DNA from: an uncultured Cetobacterium sp.
Lineage (GTDB): Bacteria > Fusobacteriota > Fusobacteriia > Fusobacteriales > Fusobacteriaceae
Direction: 5' to 3'
Assembly: GCF_945952365.1 (NCBI RefSeq)
Contig: NZ_CAMFHX010000009.1
Location: 1 to 64,000 of the forward strand
DNA: 64,000 nucleotides
Below are positions 52,407 through 61,076 of the stretch, piece by piece (position 1 is the stretch's first letter; every line of letters starts with the position of its first letter). The translations under genes were made by a program, and so were the position numbers. The notes below the pieces were generated by a model. The model was given only the letters and a program-made list of their open reading frames with translations. It had not been told where the DNA came from and searched no databases.

Positions 52407-53972
52407 ATGAACTTAATATTAGGAGTTGGATTAGCTATAGTTGGTTTTGCAATAATATTCAGTATTATGTATAAAAAATCTACTATAGATAAAAAAATAG
52501 AGGAGCTTAATAACTTAGAAGATGAGAAGTTAAAAGCTAAAATAAAAGCAAAAGATATCTTAGAAAGAGCTGAAAAAGAATCTTTAGCTAAGAGTAAAGA
52601 GATAGAGTTAAAAGCGAAAGAAACAGTTTACCAAATGAAAGAGGACGCTGAAAAAGAGATAAAAATTGCAAAAAATGAGCTATTACAAAAAGAGTCTAGA
52701 TTAGCTAAGAAAGAGGAAACTTTAGAAGCTAAAATAGAAAAAGTTGAAAGTAGAGCAGTAGAGTTAGAAGAAGTTAATGCAGCTTTAGAGAATAAAAGAG
52801 GCGAAATAGAGGATCTGAAAAAAGTTCAAGAGGAAACTTTAGAGAAAATCTCTGAAATGACAAAAAATGAAGCTAAGGATATGCTAATCTCTAAATTAAA
52901 AGATGATTTAGTACATGAGACAGCTTTAGCAATAAGAGAGTTCGAAAATAAATTAGAAGATGAGAAAGATAGACTTTCAAAAAGAGTTTTATCGACAGCT
53001 ATTGGAAAAGCTTCATCTGAGTTCGTTGCAGATGCGACAGTATCTGTTGTAAACTTACCAAATGATGAGATGAAAGGTAGAATCATCGGAAGAGAAGGAA
53101 GAAATATAAGAACAATAGAGGCTTTAACAGGAGTAGATATAATAATTGATGATACTCCAGAAGCTGTAGTACTATCAAGTTTTGATGGTGTAAAAAGAGA
53201 GGTTGCAAGAAGAGCAATTGAAAAGTTAATAAACGATGGAAGAATACATCCTGGTAAAATTGAAGAGGTTGTAAATAAATCTAGAAAAGAGATTGATAAA
53301 GATATCGTTGAAGCTGGAGAGCAAGCTTTATTAGAGTTAGGAATTCCAGGAATGCATATGGAAATAATAAAAACTCTAGGAAAGTTAAAGTATAGAACAA
53401 GTTACGGACAAAACGTTTTAACACATTCAATAGAGGTTGCTAAATTAGCTGCCAACTTAGCTGCAGAGTTAGGAGCAGATACAAAGTTAGCAAAAAGAGC
53501 TGGACTTTTACATGATGTAGGAAAAGTTTTAGATCATGATATAGAAGCTTCACATGCAATAATAGGTGGAGAGTTCTTAAAGAAGTTTGGAGAGAAACCA
53601 GCAGTAATAAACGCTGTTATGGCTCACCATAATGAAGTGGAGTTTGAAACAGTAGAAGCTATCTTAGTTCAAGCATCTGATGCTATATCAGCATCTAGAC
53701 CTGGAGCTAGAAGAGAAACATTATCAACTTACTTAAAGAGACTAGAAGGATTAGAAGAGATTGCAACTTCATTTGATGGAGTAGAATCTTCATATGCAAT
53801 TCAAGCTGGAAGAGAGATAAGAATAATAATCAATCCAGAAGTTGTATCAGATGATGCAGCTACAAAAATGGCTAGAGACATTGCAAAGAGAATAGAAGAA
53901 ACAATGCAATACCCAGGACAGATAAAAGTTACTATTTTAAGAGAAACTAGAGCTGTTGAGTACGCAAAGTAA
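52407..53972 (+). CDS. rny: Ribonuclease Y
   Basis: The 521-residue membrane-anchored endoribonuclease initiates mRNA decay. It has one N-terminal membrane span (about residues 3-21), a long coiled coil to about residue 190, a KH domain ([26 protein letters not shown]) and an HD domain with H369-D370 (LLHDVGK). The length is normal. AAAGGAG precedes the ATG. It follows the RsbW/RsbV pair at 25 bases and ends at a terminator. Confidence 0.97.
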   Translation: MNLILGVGLAIVGFAIIFSIMYKKSTIDKKIEELNNLEDEKLKAKIKAKDILERAEKESLAKSKEIELKAKETVYQMKEDAEKEIKIAKNELLQKESRLAKKEETLEAKIEKVESRAVELEEVNAALENKRGEIEDLKKVQEETLEKISEMTKNEAKDMLISKLKDDLVHETALAIREFENKLEDEKDRLSKRVLSTAIGKASSEFVADATVSVVNLPNDEMKGRIIGREGRNIRTIEALTGVDIIIDDTPEAVVLSSFDGVKREVARRAIEKLINDGRIHPGKIEEVVNKSRKEIDKDIVEAGEQALLELGIPGMHMEIIKTLGKLKYRTSYGQNVLTHSIEVAKLAANLAAELGADTKLAKRAGLLHDVGKVLDHDIEASHAIIGGEFLKKFGEKPAVINAVMAHHNEVEFETVEAILVQASDAISASRPGARRETLSTYLKRLEGLEEIATSFDGVESSYAIQAGREIRIIINPEVVSDDAATKMARDIAKRIEETMQYPGQIKVTILRETRAVEYAK

Positions 53973-53980
53973 AATTGATT

Positions 53981-54015
53981 AAGGAGAAAAACAGAGTTTT
54001 TCTCCTTATTTTTTT
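53981..54015 (+). terminator. Terminator after rny
   Basis: An 11-bp stem (53981-53991 with 53997-54007), CAGAG loop, then ATTTTTTT. Confidence 0.92.
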
Positions 54016-54032
54016 AAGAGGTGGAAAATATA

Positions 54033-55238
54033 ATGTTTGAGAAAATTTTAGATGAGCATAGAAATGGAATAATGATACTTAATAAAGACTTTGAAGTCTG
54101 TTATACAAATAAAATACTTCGAAAAATATATAACCACACTCCAGGGAAAAGATGTGGTGAATTTTTTGAATGTATTCATCAAAGCTTAGAGAAAAAAAGA
54201 TGTTTAGAAACAGAAAAGTGTAAAAGTTGTAATATAAAAAATAATATCAAAAAAGTTTTAAGAGGCGAAATAAAAAATATTTATATAGAAAATATAGAGT
54301 ATGATGCTCTTATAAATGAAAAAATTGAAAAAATATCAATGAGCATAGAGATAAAAAATTTACATTACAATAATGAACGTTATATAACGGTTGAATTTTT
54401 TAAGTTAAAAACAGTGAATGAGGTTTTTATTTCTAATAAAAGAATATTCGATGAGATGTTAGATAATTTAGGTGATTATATTTTCTATAAAGATATTTCA
54501 GGTAAATATATTTACGGAAATAAATCTTTTTGTGAATACATAGGAGTTAAGAAAATTGATTTAATAGGAAAAACAGATCATGATTTATTTTCACAAACAT
54601 TGATAAAAGAGTGGGAAAAAGGAGATAAAAAAACTTGGGAAACTGGTAAGTTTATAATAGAAGAAAAGATAAATGGTCGATATTTCAAAGTTACAAAACA
54701 AAGATTGGATACAGAAGAGCAGTCAATTTTAGTTTGTATTATAAGAGATATAACTTATGAAAGAAAAGAGATGAAAAAAGCTTATTTAGACAGCTTAACA
54801 GGTGTAGGAAATAGACATGCTTATGATAAAAAGATAAGAAAGATATTCGAAGAGAAAACAAAAAAATATAGTATGGCACTTTTAGATTTAGATTACTTAA
54901 GAGAGATAAATAATCAACAAGGGCATAATCAAGGAGATATAGCTTTAAAAAGTGTTGCAAAAGTTATAAAAAACTCAGGGTTAAAATATATATATAGAAT
55001 TGGTGGAGATGAATTTGCATTTTTAATAGAGAGTGAGTTGGATGATTTGGAAATTTGTCAAAATATAAATAAAGAGATAAAAAAGATTAAAATAGGTGAA
55101 CATATTTTATCTTCTAGTATTGGACTTATAAATTTGAGATATGATAAAAGTATAATAACAAACTTTAATTTCGCAGATAAAGCACTCTATGAGTCTAAAA
55201 GATCAGGGCGGGGAAAAGTTACAATGATGAAAAAATAG
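54033..55238 (+). CDS. Diguanylate cyclase with cysteine-rich PAS sensor
   Basis: The 401-residue soluble protein has two PAS domains and a GGDEF domain. The first PAS (residues about 1-125) carries C47, C57, C63 and C66 plus C41, in a pattern (GCxH...C...CxxC type) known from PAS sensors that may bind Fe-S or metal. The second PAS starts near 140 (DEMLDNLGDYIFYKDISGKYIYGN). The GGDEF motif is intact at 324-328 (RIGGDEFAFL), so c-di-GMP synthesis is expected. ATG 54033 follows AGAGGTGG. It sits alone between two terminators. Confidence 0.88.
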   Translation: MFEKILDEHRNGIMILNKDFEVCYTNKILRKIYNHTPGKRCGEFFECIHQSLEKKRCLETEKCKSCNIKNNIKKVLRGEIKNIYIENIEYDALINEKIEKISMSIEIKNLHYNNERYITVEFFKLKTVNEVFISNKRIFDEMLDNLGDYIFYKDISGKYIYGNKSFCEYIGVKKIDLIGKTDHDLFSQTLIKEWEKGDKKTWETGKFIIEEKINGRYFKVTKQRLDTEEQSILVCIIRDITYERKEMKKAYLDSLTGVGNRHAYDKKIRKIFEEKTKKYSMALLDLDYLREINNQQGHNQGDIALKSVAKVIKNSGLKYIYRIGGDEFAFLIESELDDLEICQNINKEIKKIKIGEHILSSSIGLINLRYDKSIITNFNFADKALYESKRSGRGKVTMMKK

Positions 55239-55264
55239 AGGTCTTTCAAAACCTCTATTTTTTT
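55231..55264. terminator. Convergent terminator of the diguanylate cyclase and AGCS genes
   Basis: A 12-bp stem (55231-55242 with 55251-55262), loop CTTTCAAA, flanked by A and T tracts, so it can act in both directions. Confidence 0.9.
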
Positions 55265-55278
55265 ATTGCTATTTTGTT

Positions 55279-56619
55279 TTACGCTTCCACAGGTTTGAAT
55301 CTACTTTGGTACTCTTTTAGAGAGTTAAAAGCAATTTGTGAAAGTGGGAAAACGCCAGATAGATTTATAATTGTCATAAGAGCTAAACCTAAATCAGCAA
55401 GATTCCACATAAATAGATTTTGTTGAATTCCACCAATAAATATCATACTAAGAGCAAAAATTTTGAATGTTGTTTGTCCCCACTCTTTATCAGTTAGGAA
55501 TTTAACATTAACTTTTCCGTAGAAGCAGATTCCTAAAAGAGTTGAGAAACAGAAAAGGAAAAGAATAATAGCTACAAAAATCTCACCAAATGTTGAACCT
55601 AAATGGAAATTAAAAGATTTTTGTAAAAGTTCCATTCCACCCAAACCTGCTACTGCAGAAGAGTCTGTTAGAAGCATAACAAGTGCTGTTGCTGTACAGA
55701 TTACAAAAGTATCAACAAATACACCAAGACTTTGAATTAATCCTTGTTCTACAGGATGAGAAACATTAGCACTTGCAGCAGCACAAGGAGCACTTCCAGT
55801 TCCAGCTTCATTTGAGAATAACCCTCTTTTAACTCCTTGCATAATAACAGCTCCAATAGTTCCTCCAATTCCTTGTCTGATTCCAAAGGCCTCAGAAATA
55901 ATTTGAGAAAAAACAGAAGGCAGAAGAGTTATATTTTTTACGATTATAAAGAATACAATTCCTAAGTATAAAACAGCCATCACAGGAACTACTTTATCTA
56001 AAACTTTTGCTGTTTTATCTGTTTTACCAAAGATAATAATAGCTGCCATTGAAGTTAAAACAGCTGAAATAACTAAAGGACTTAAATTAAATGCCACATT
56101 GAAAGATTCAGTAACAGAGTTTGAAACCACTTGAAGAACACCAGCCCAACAGATTATACCAGTTATTACAAAAGCTACTCCCCAAGACTTTTTTCCTAAA
56201 CCGTTTTTTAAAAAGAAGCAAGGTCCTCCGAAAAATTGTCCATTTTTATCCTTTTCTCTAAATATCATAGCTAGAGTAGTTTCAACAAAAGCAGTAGCAG
56301 AGCCTAAGAATGCAACAACCCACATCCAAAATACAGCACCAGCACCACCTATAGATATAGCACTAACAACACCCGCTAAATTTCCAGCTCCAACTCTTGT
56401 AGCTGTACTTATACAAAATGCTTGAAACGGTGATAAATTTTCTGAATTGTTATTTGATTTCGTAGTCAGTAAAACTACCATATGTTTTAAGAAACGTAGT
56501 TGAACAAAGTTTGTTTTAAAAGTAAAAAATACTCCTGAAAAAATAAGTAAAACTACTAATAGATTTTTACCCCAAAGGATAGAATTTAAAAAATTAACAA
56601 CACTTTCTAAAATAAACAT
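55279..56619 (-). CDS. AGCS-family sodium:amino acid symporter (possibly tyrosine)
   Basis: The 446-residue transporter has about eleven hydrophobic segments and AGCS motifs: FCISTATRVGAGNLAGVVSAIS, GGAGAVFWMWVVAFLGSATAFVETTLA and the signature KRGLFSNEAGTGSAPCAAA. Characterised members carry alanine or glycine with Na+. The ATG at 56619 follows GGAGGAG. The leader upstream encodes a peptide with five consecutive Tyr codons followed by a terminator, so expression probably rises when charged tRNA-Tyr is scarce. I infer that tyrosine, or a tyrosine source, is a substrate. Confidence 0.93.
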   Translation of the reverse strand: MFILESVVNFLNSILWGKNLLVVLLIFSGVFFTFKTNFVQLRFLKHMVVLLTTKSNNNSENLSPFQAFCISTATRVGAGNLAGVVSAISIGGAGAVFWMWVVAFLGSATAFVETTLAMIFREKDKNGQFFGGPCFFLKNGLGKKSWGVAFVITGIICWAGVLQVVSNSVTESFNVAFNLSPLVISAVLTSMAAIIIFGKTDKTAKVLDKVVPVMAVLYLGIVFFIIVKNITLLPSVFSQIISEAFGIRQGIGGTIGAVIMQGVKRGLFSNEAGTGSAPCAAASANVSHPVEQGLIQSLGVFVDTFVICTATALVMLLTDSSAVAGLGGMELLQKSFNFHLGSTFGEIFVAIILFLFCFSTLLGICFYGKVNVKFLTDKEWGQTTFKIFALSMIFIGGIQQNLFMWNLADLGLALMTIINLSGVFPLSQIAFNSLKEYQSRFKPVEA

Positions 56620-56650
56620 AATATCTCCTCCTAAAATTTTAATATAAAAA

Positions 56651-56680
56651 ACAAAAAAGCCTGTGGACTTACCACAGGCT
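56651..56680 (-). terminator. Attenuator terminator upstream of the AGCS symporter
   Basis: On the minus strand AGCCTGTGG (56680-56672) pairs with CCACAGGCT (56666-56658), loop TAAGT, followed by TTTTTTG. It lies in the leader, 32 bases before the symporter ATG, so it would stop transcription before the gene. Confidence 0.9.
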
Positions 56681-56771
56681 GAAATAAACAGGTCTATGTA
56701 ACAAATCCACTTACTACTATTAAAGTAACACAAAATGGATTCGTATTTGTCATGAAACAAAAATACCAATC

Positions 56772-56828
56772 CTAGGTTAAATAATAGTAGTAATATGCAT
56801 TTGTATTAAAAACTATTTTTTGTTTCAC
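56772..56828 (-). CDS. Tyrosine-rich leader peptide MKQKIVFNTNAYYYYYLT
   Basis: An 18-codon frame starts with GTG at 56828 and ends with TAG. The Shine-Dalgarno GAGGAGG lies five bases upstream, one of the best in the window for so small a frame. Residues 12-16 are five consecutive tyrosines (TAT TAC TAC TAT TAT). The frame lies between a strong promoter and an intrinsic terminator, with the symporter gene beyond. This is the layout of leader peptides in ribosome-mediated attenuators (for example Phe-rich pheL or Thr/Ile-rich thrL of E. coli). The peptide itself probably has no function apart from being translated. Confidence 0.88.
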   Translation of the reverse strand: MKQKIVFNTNAYYYYYLT

Positions 56829-56858
56829 TTTTTCCTCCTCATTAAATTATTTTGAGTT

Positions 56859-56886
56859 ATTATAACACAAATCAAAAATAATACAA
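56859..56886 (-). promoter_or_regulatory. Promoter of the leader peptide-AGCS transcript
   Basis: On the minus strand TTGTAT (complement of 56881-56886) and TATAAT (complement of 56859-56864) are 16 bp apart with a consensus extended -10 (TGTTATAAT). The start would lie near 56852, about 25 bases before the leader peptide. Confidence 0.85.
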
Positions 56887-56940
56887 GAAAAAAAATAAAA
56901 AAACATCTTTTGGAGGAGGCTGGAAACAGCAAAAAATGTA

Positions 56941-56969
56941 TTGGATATATAAATATAAAATGGTATAAT
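56941..56969 (+). promoter_or_regulatory. Promoter of the DUF445-ruvB-mrdA operon
   Basis: TTGGAT (56941-56946) and TATAAT (56964-56969) are 17 bp apart with an extended TGG. The interval 56620-57014, which has no long gene, thus contains the tyrosine attenuator and its promoter on the minus strand, and this promoter on the plus strand. Confidence 0.88.
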
Positions 56970-57014
56970 AAATAATAATTTATAAAACTGATAAGGAATT
57001 GAAAAGGTGGTAAA

Positions 57015-57617
57015 ATGTTAATAAAAGCGGTACTTTTAATTGTTATTGGATCCATGATTGGATGGGTTACAAACTATATTGCGATAAAAATGTTATTTAG
57101 ACCATACAAAGAGATAAATTTAGGAATTTTTAAAATTCAAGGGTTGATTCCAAAAAGAAAACATGAAATAGGATTGAGTTTAGCAGAGACAATTCAAAAT
57201 GAACTGATTTCAATGGCTGATATAACAGAAAGATTAAGTAATGCTAATATAGAAGTTGCAATGGAGAAAGTTATAGATGACATTTTAGAGAAAAAATTAG
57301 CAACGGAAATTACAACCAAATTTCCAATGTTAGCTATGTTTTTAAATGAGTCTACGTTAAACAAAATAAAAGAGATAATAAAAAATTCTATAATGGAAAA
57401 TAAAGACCAAATTATAGGAATGCTATTTGAAACTTTAGAAAAGAATGTTAATTTTAAAGAGATTATAGTTGAGAAAGTAGATGCATTTTCTTTAGAAGAG
57501 TTAGAGAGAATAATATTCTCTTTAGCTAAGAAAGAGTTGAAGCACATAGAAGTAGTAGGAGCTATTTTAGGAGGCCTTATAGGAGTAGCTCAATTCTTTA
57601 TAACAGTATTGATTTAA
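57015..57617 (+). CDS. DUF445 family membrane protein
   Basis: The 200-residue protein starts with a membrane segment and the DUF445 (YheB/YjiN-like) signature: GSMIGWVTNYIAIKMLFRPYKEINLG, followed by GLIPKRKHEIGLSLAETIQNEL. A second membrane segment lies at the C-terminus (IEVVGAILGGLIGVAQFFITVL). The function of the family is not established. AAAGGTGG precedes the ATG. It is the first gene of a long tightly packed operon. Confidence 0.88.
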   Translation: MLIKAVLLIVIGSMIGWVTNYIAIKMLFRPYKEINLGIFKIQGLIPKRKHEIGLSLAETIQNELISMADITERLSNANIEVAMEKVIDDILEKKLATEITTKFPMLAMFLNESTLNKIKEIIKNSIMENKDQIIGMLFETLEKNVNFKEIIVEKVDAFSLEELERIIFSLAKKELKHIEVVGAILGGLIGVAQFFITVLI

Positions 57618-57626
57618 GGAGAAAAA

Positions 57627-58616
57627 ATGAATAGAGTAGTTTCTAATGAAGAGTTAGATCATGAGGGTGAAGTTCAAAAAAGTTTAAGACCAAAACGTTT
57701 AGTCGAATATATAGGTCAAGAGTCTTTAAAAGAGAAGATGGAAATTTTTATAGAAGCAGCTAAAAGAAGAGGCGGATGTATAGATCACGTTCTTTTATAT
57801 GGACCACCAGGTCTTGGTAAAACTACATTAGCAGGAGTGATTGCAACTGAAATGGGAGTTAATTTAAAAATAACTTCTGGACCAATACTTGATAAGGCTG
57901 GAGATTTAGCAGCTATTTTAACATCTTTAGAAGAGAATGATATATTGTTTATAGATGAGATACACCGTTTGAACACTTCGGTTGAAGAGATATTATATCC
58001 AGCTATGGAAGATGGTGAGTTAGATATAATAATCGGAAAAGGCCCGTCTGCAAGATCAATAAGAATAGAGTTACCACCATTTACTTTAATTGGAGCGACA
58101 ACTAGAGCTGGATTATTGAGCTCACCCCTTAGAGATAGATTTGGAGTAGTTCATAGAATGGATTACTATAAAGAGCAAGAGTTAGAAGGGATTGTAAAAA
58201 GAGGTGGAGCTCTTTTAGGAGTTAAGGTAGAGGAAGATGGAGCAAAAGAGATTGCTTTGAGAAGTAGAGGGACTCCAAGAATTGCAAATAGGCTTTTAAA
58301 AAGAGTGAGAGATTACTGTGAAATAAAAGGAAATGGTATAGTAGATTTTAATAGTACTGTTAAAGCTTTAAATATTTTAGGTGTTGATAAACAAGGACTA
58401 GATGAGTTGGATAGAGATATAATTAAATCTATAATTGATAATTATGGAGGAGGTCCTGTCGGTATTGAAACGCTAGCTTTAATGCTTGGTGAGGATAGAA
58501 GAACTATCGAGGAAGTTTATGAGCCTTATTTGGTTAAAATTGGTTATATAAAAAGAACTAGTCGTGGTAGAATGGTTACTGAGAAAGCTTATAATCATTT
58601 TGAGATAAAGGAGTAA
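57627..58616 (+). CDS. ruvB: Holliday junction branch migration helicase RuvB
   Basis: The 329-residue AAA+ motor drives branch migration with RuvA. Landmarks are [12 protein letters not shown], Walker A GPPGLGKT (59-66), Walker [10 protein letters not shown], the GPSARSIRI hairpin region and the C-terminal winged helix ([14 protein letters not shown]). ruvA and ruvC are not adjacent. AAGGAG precedes the ATG. Confidence 0.97.
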   Translation: MNRVVSNEELDHEGEVQKSLRPKRLVEYIGQESLKEKMEIFIEAAKRRGGCIDHVLLYGPPGLGKTTLAGVIATEMGVNLKITSGPILDKAGDLAAILTSLEENDILFIDEIHRLNTSVEEILYPAMEDGELDIIIGKGPSARSIRIELPPFTLIGATTRAGLLSSPLRDRFGVVHRMDYYKEQELEGIVKRGGALLGVKVEEDGAKEIALRSRGTPRIANRLLKRVRDYCEIKGNGIVDFNSTVKALNILGVDKQGLDELDRDIIKSIIDNYGGGPVGIETLALMLGEDRRTIEEVYEPYLVKIGYIKRTSRGRMVTEKAYNHFEIKE

Positions 58617-58621
58617 TGAGG

Positions 58622-59047
58622 ATGAAAATAAGTACAAAAGTTAGATATGGTGTAAAAGCATTGGTGTATATAGCAGAAGCTTCTCAAAAAGGAAATTTAG
58701 CTCGTATAAAAGAGATTTCTGAATCAGAGGATATTTCTGTTCAATATTTAGAGCAGATTTTATTTAAGCTAAAAAATGCGAGTATAATTCAAGGTAAAAG
58801 GGGCCCAAATGGAGGATATAAACTTTCTATGGAACCAGAGGATATAACACTGCATGAATTATATAAAATTTTAGATGAAGAAGTAAAAGTTATTGATTGT
58901 AATGAAAATAATAAAAGTAAGAATTGTTCATGTGTTGATGATGAGTGTTCAACAACTTGTATCTGGAGCAAACTAGATATAGCGATGACAAAGATTCTAG
59001 AGGGAACAACTTTAGCAGAGTTAATAAAAAATAAGGATATGATATAG
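58622..59047 (+). CDS. Rrf2-family transcriptional regulator
   Basis: The 141-residue protein has an Rrf2 winged helix (MKISTKVRYGVKALVYIAEA, ISVQYLEQILFKLKNASII, GPNGGYKL). Its C-terminal part contains C93, C102, C104, C109 and C113, enough for an Fe-S cluster as in IscR or NsrR, though the spacing is unlike IscR. The targets are unknown. ATG 58622 is preferred since AAGGAG is eight bases upstream; an ATG at 58616 would overlap ruvB and lie too close to it. Confidence 0.9.
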   Translation: MKISTKVRYGVKALVYIAEASQKGNLARIKEISESEDISVQYLEQILFKLKNASIIQGKRGPNGGYKLSMEPEDITLHELYKILDEEVKVIDCNENNKSKNCSCVDDECSTTCIWSKLDIAMTKILEGTTLAELIKNKDMI

Positions 59048-59056
59048 GAGTTTATA

Positions 59057-59767
59057 ATGATAAGTGTTATAATATCTAATGAAAATATAGCAAATGATAT
59101 AATAGAGATTGTTGATAAAAATGATATTAATCATTTGAAAAATGCTTTTAGAATAAAAGTTGGAGAGATAATAAGAGCAGTAGATGGAGAGTATGAGTAT
59201 ATCTGTGAAGTTTTATCGATAGAAAAGAAAGTTATTGAAGCAAAAGTTATAGAGAAAAATGAGGATAGATTCTCATCTTCAGTAGAAATAGATGCGGCAA
59301 TAGGAATTCTAAAAAATGATAAAATGGATTTAACAATTCAAAAGTTAACAGAGATAGGAGTAACTAGAATAATTCCACTTTTAACTAAAAGAGGAGTTGC
59401 AAAGATTACAGAGAAAAAAGATAAATGGGATTTGATTGTAAAAGAAGCTACAAAACAGTGCCAAGCTGTAAAATTAGTTCAAATTCAAGAGCCAAGAAAG
59501 TTATCTGATTTAAATATAGATGATTATGATTTAGCTGTTGTTCCTTACGAGTGTGAAGATGAGAACTCTTTAAGGAATATATTGAATAAAGTTGAAAACA
59601 AGCCTAAAAAGGTTTTATATATAGTTGGTCCAGAGGGGGGATTTGAAAACGAGGAGATAGAGTTCTTGAAAGAAAAAGGTGTAACACCTGTATCTTTGGG
59701 GAAGAGAATATTAAGAGCTGAAACTGCCTCAATTATAGTAGGAGGAATATTAGTAAATGAGTATTAA
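59057..59767 (+). CDS. rsmE: 16S rRNA m3U1498 methyltransferase
   Basis: The 236-residue SPOUT methyltransferase modifies U1498 of 16S rRNA. An N-terminal PUA-like part (NHLKNAFRIKVGEIIRAVDG) precedes the knot domain with LTEIGVTRIIPLLTKRGV, IVGPEGGFENEEI and LGKRILRAETA. It overlaps mtaB by 11 bases. Confidence 0.94.
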   Translation: MISVIISNENIANDIIEIVDKNDINHLKNAFRIKVGEIIRAVDGEYEYICEVLSIEKKVIEAKVIEKNEDRFSSSVEIDAAIGILKNDKMDLTIQKLTEIGVTRIIPLLTKRGVAKITEKKDKWDLIVKEATKQCQAVKLVQIQEPRKLSDLNIDDYDLAVVPYECEDENSLRNILNKVENKPKKVLYIVGPEGGFENEEIEFLKEKGVTPVSLGKRILRAETASIIVGGILVNEY

Positions 59768-61076
59768 TACAAAAAAAGTTGCCTTTTACACATTAGGATG
59801 TAAGGTTAACCAGTATGAAAGTGAAAGTATAAAAAATCAGTTAATAAAAATTGGATATGAAGAAGAGGAGTTTGAAAACAAATCTGATATCTATATTGTA
59901 AACTCTTGTACAGTGACAAGTGTTGCTGATAAAAAGACAAGAAATGTTTTGAGAAGAGCTAAAAAAATGAATCCAGATTCTGTTGTTATTGTTACAGGAT
60001 GCTATGCTCAAACTAATTCGAAAGAGTTATTAGAGATAGAAGAGATAGATTTCGTTGTAGGAAATAGTAACAAAAGTGGATTGGTAGATTTTATTCAAGA
60101 TATTGAAAATAAAAAATCAAAAATCTTAACAGAAAATATCTTTGAAGAAAGAAAATATGAAGAGTATGAGTTTGCAACTTTAAGAGAGATGTCGAGAGCT
60201 TATATAAAAATTCAAGATGGATGTAATAATTTCTGTTCATATTGTAAAATACCTTTTGGAAGAGGAAAAAGTAGATCACGTTCTTTAGATAGTATCTTAA
60301 AAGAAGTAGAAGTTTTAACAAAAGAGGGATTCAAAGAGTTTATAATAATTGGAATCAATCTAGGAGCTTATGGTGAAGATTTAGATTCAGATATAAATTT
60401 AGAGACTTTATTAGAAGCAGTTGTGAAACAAGATGGTGTTGAAAGAGTTAGAATTGGATCGATGTATCCAGATAAAATCTCAGATAGATTTATTGAAATT
60501 ATGAGAGAGAATAAAAAATTGATGCCACATTTACATATCTCTTTACAATCTTGTGACAATACGGTTCTAGAAAGAATGAGAAGAAACTACGGTGCTGAAC
60601 TTATCGTAGAGAGATTGTCAAAATTAAGAGATAACGTAGAGAATATGGAGTATACAGCTGATGTAATTGTAGGATTCCCAGGGGAAACAGATGAGATGTT
60701 CCAAAATACTTATGATGTTATAAAAGGAATCGGGTTCTCAGATCTACATGTTTTCCAATATTCTGATAGAGAAAAAACTTTAGCAAACACGTTTACAGAC
60801 AAAATAGATACGAACGTAAAGAAGAAAAGAGCAGAAATTTTAGAAGGCTTAAGAAAAGAGATGGCTAAAGAAAGAAGAGAGAAATATTTAGGAAAAGAGT
60901 TAGAAGTTTTAGTAGAAGAGATTAAAGAAGACGGATGCTCATATGGATACAGTCAAAACTATTTAAGAGTGAAAACAGTAGAAGCGACATCAAATGTAAA
61001 TGAATTAGTAAAGGTAAATATTTCAAATTTAGAAAAGGAGTTACTAATCGCAGATGAGAAGGGAAAAAAATCTTAA
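59757..61076 (+). CDS. mtaB: tRNA t6A37 methylthiotransferase MtaB
   Basis: The 439-residue radical-SAM enzyme converts t6A37 to ms2t6A in tRNA-Lys. The N-terminal MTTase domain holds three cluster cysteines (C15, C51, C82). The radical SAM motif is C156-NNF-C160-SY-C163, and a TRAM domain closes the protein. VAFYTLGCKVNQYES and DVIVGFPGETDEMF are typical of MtaB. It overlaps rsmE and the next gene, implying strong coupling. Confidence 0.94.
   Translation: MSINTKKVAFYTLGCKVNQYESESIKNQLIKIGYEEEEFENKSDIYIVNSCTVTSVADKKTRNVLRRAKKMNPDSVVIVTGCYAQTNSKELLEIEEIDFVVGNSNKSGLVDFIQDIENKKSKILTENIFEERKYEEYEFATLREMSRAYIKIQDGCNNFCSYCKIPFGRGKSRSRSLDSILKEVEVLTKEGFKEFIIIGINLGAYGEDLDSDINLETLLEAVVKQDGVERVRIGSMYPDKISDRFIEIMRENKKLMPHLHISLQSCDNTVLERMRRNYGAELIVERLSKLRDNVENMEYTADVIVGFPGETDEMFQNTYDVIKGIGFSDLHVFQYSDREKTLANTFTDKIDTNVKKKRAEILEGLRKEMAKERREKYLGKELEVLVEEIKEDGCSYGYSQNYLRVKTVEATSNVNELVKVNISNLEKELLIADEKGKKS

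Larger units (their letters stand above)
56651..56858 (-). promoter_or_regulatory. Putative tyrosine-responsive transcription attenuator
   Basis: Reading on the minus strand: a Shine-Dalgarno and leader peptide (56828-56772) with the Tyr-codon run at 56795-56781; a hairpin right after the stop, made of GGATT/AATCC plus GTATTT/AAATAC; a segment (56722-56711) exactly complementary over 12 bases to the Tyr-codon run (56793-56782); then the terminator. A ribosome stalled on Tyr codons would free the complementary segment. The antiterminator is not certain by eye; GTGGA (56710-56706) with TCCAC (56667-56663) is one candidate. Confidence 0.8.

Noticed and set aside
56936-56968. A mini-frame MYWIYKYKMV with three Tyr and one Trp codons upstream of DUF445
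   Set aside because: It would be a tempting second leader peptide, but it lies across the -35 and -10 of the DUF445 promoter. No promoter is visible upstream of it, its Shine-Dalgarno is 16 bases away and no terminator follows.
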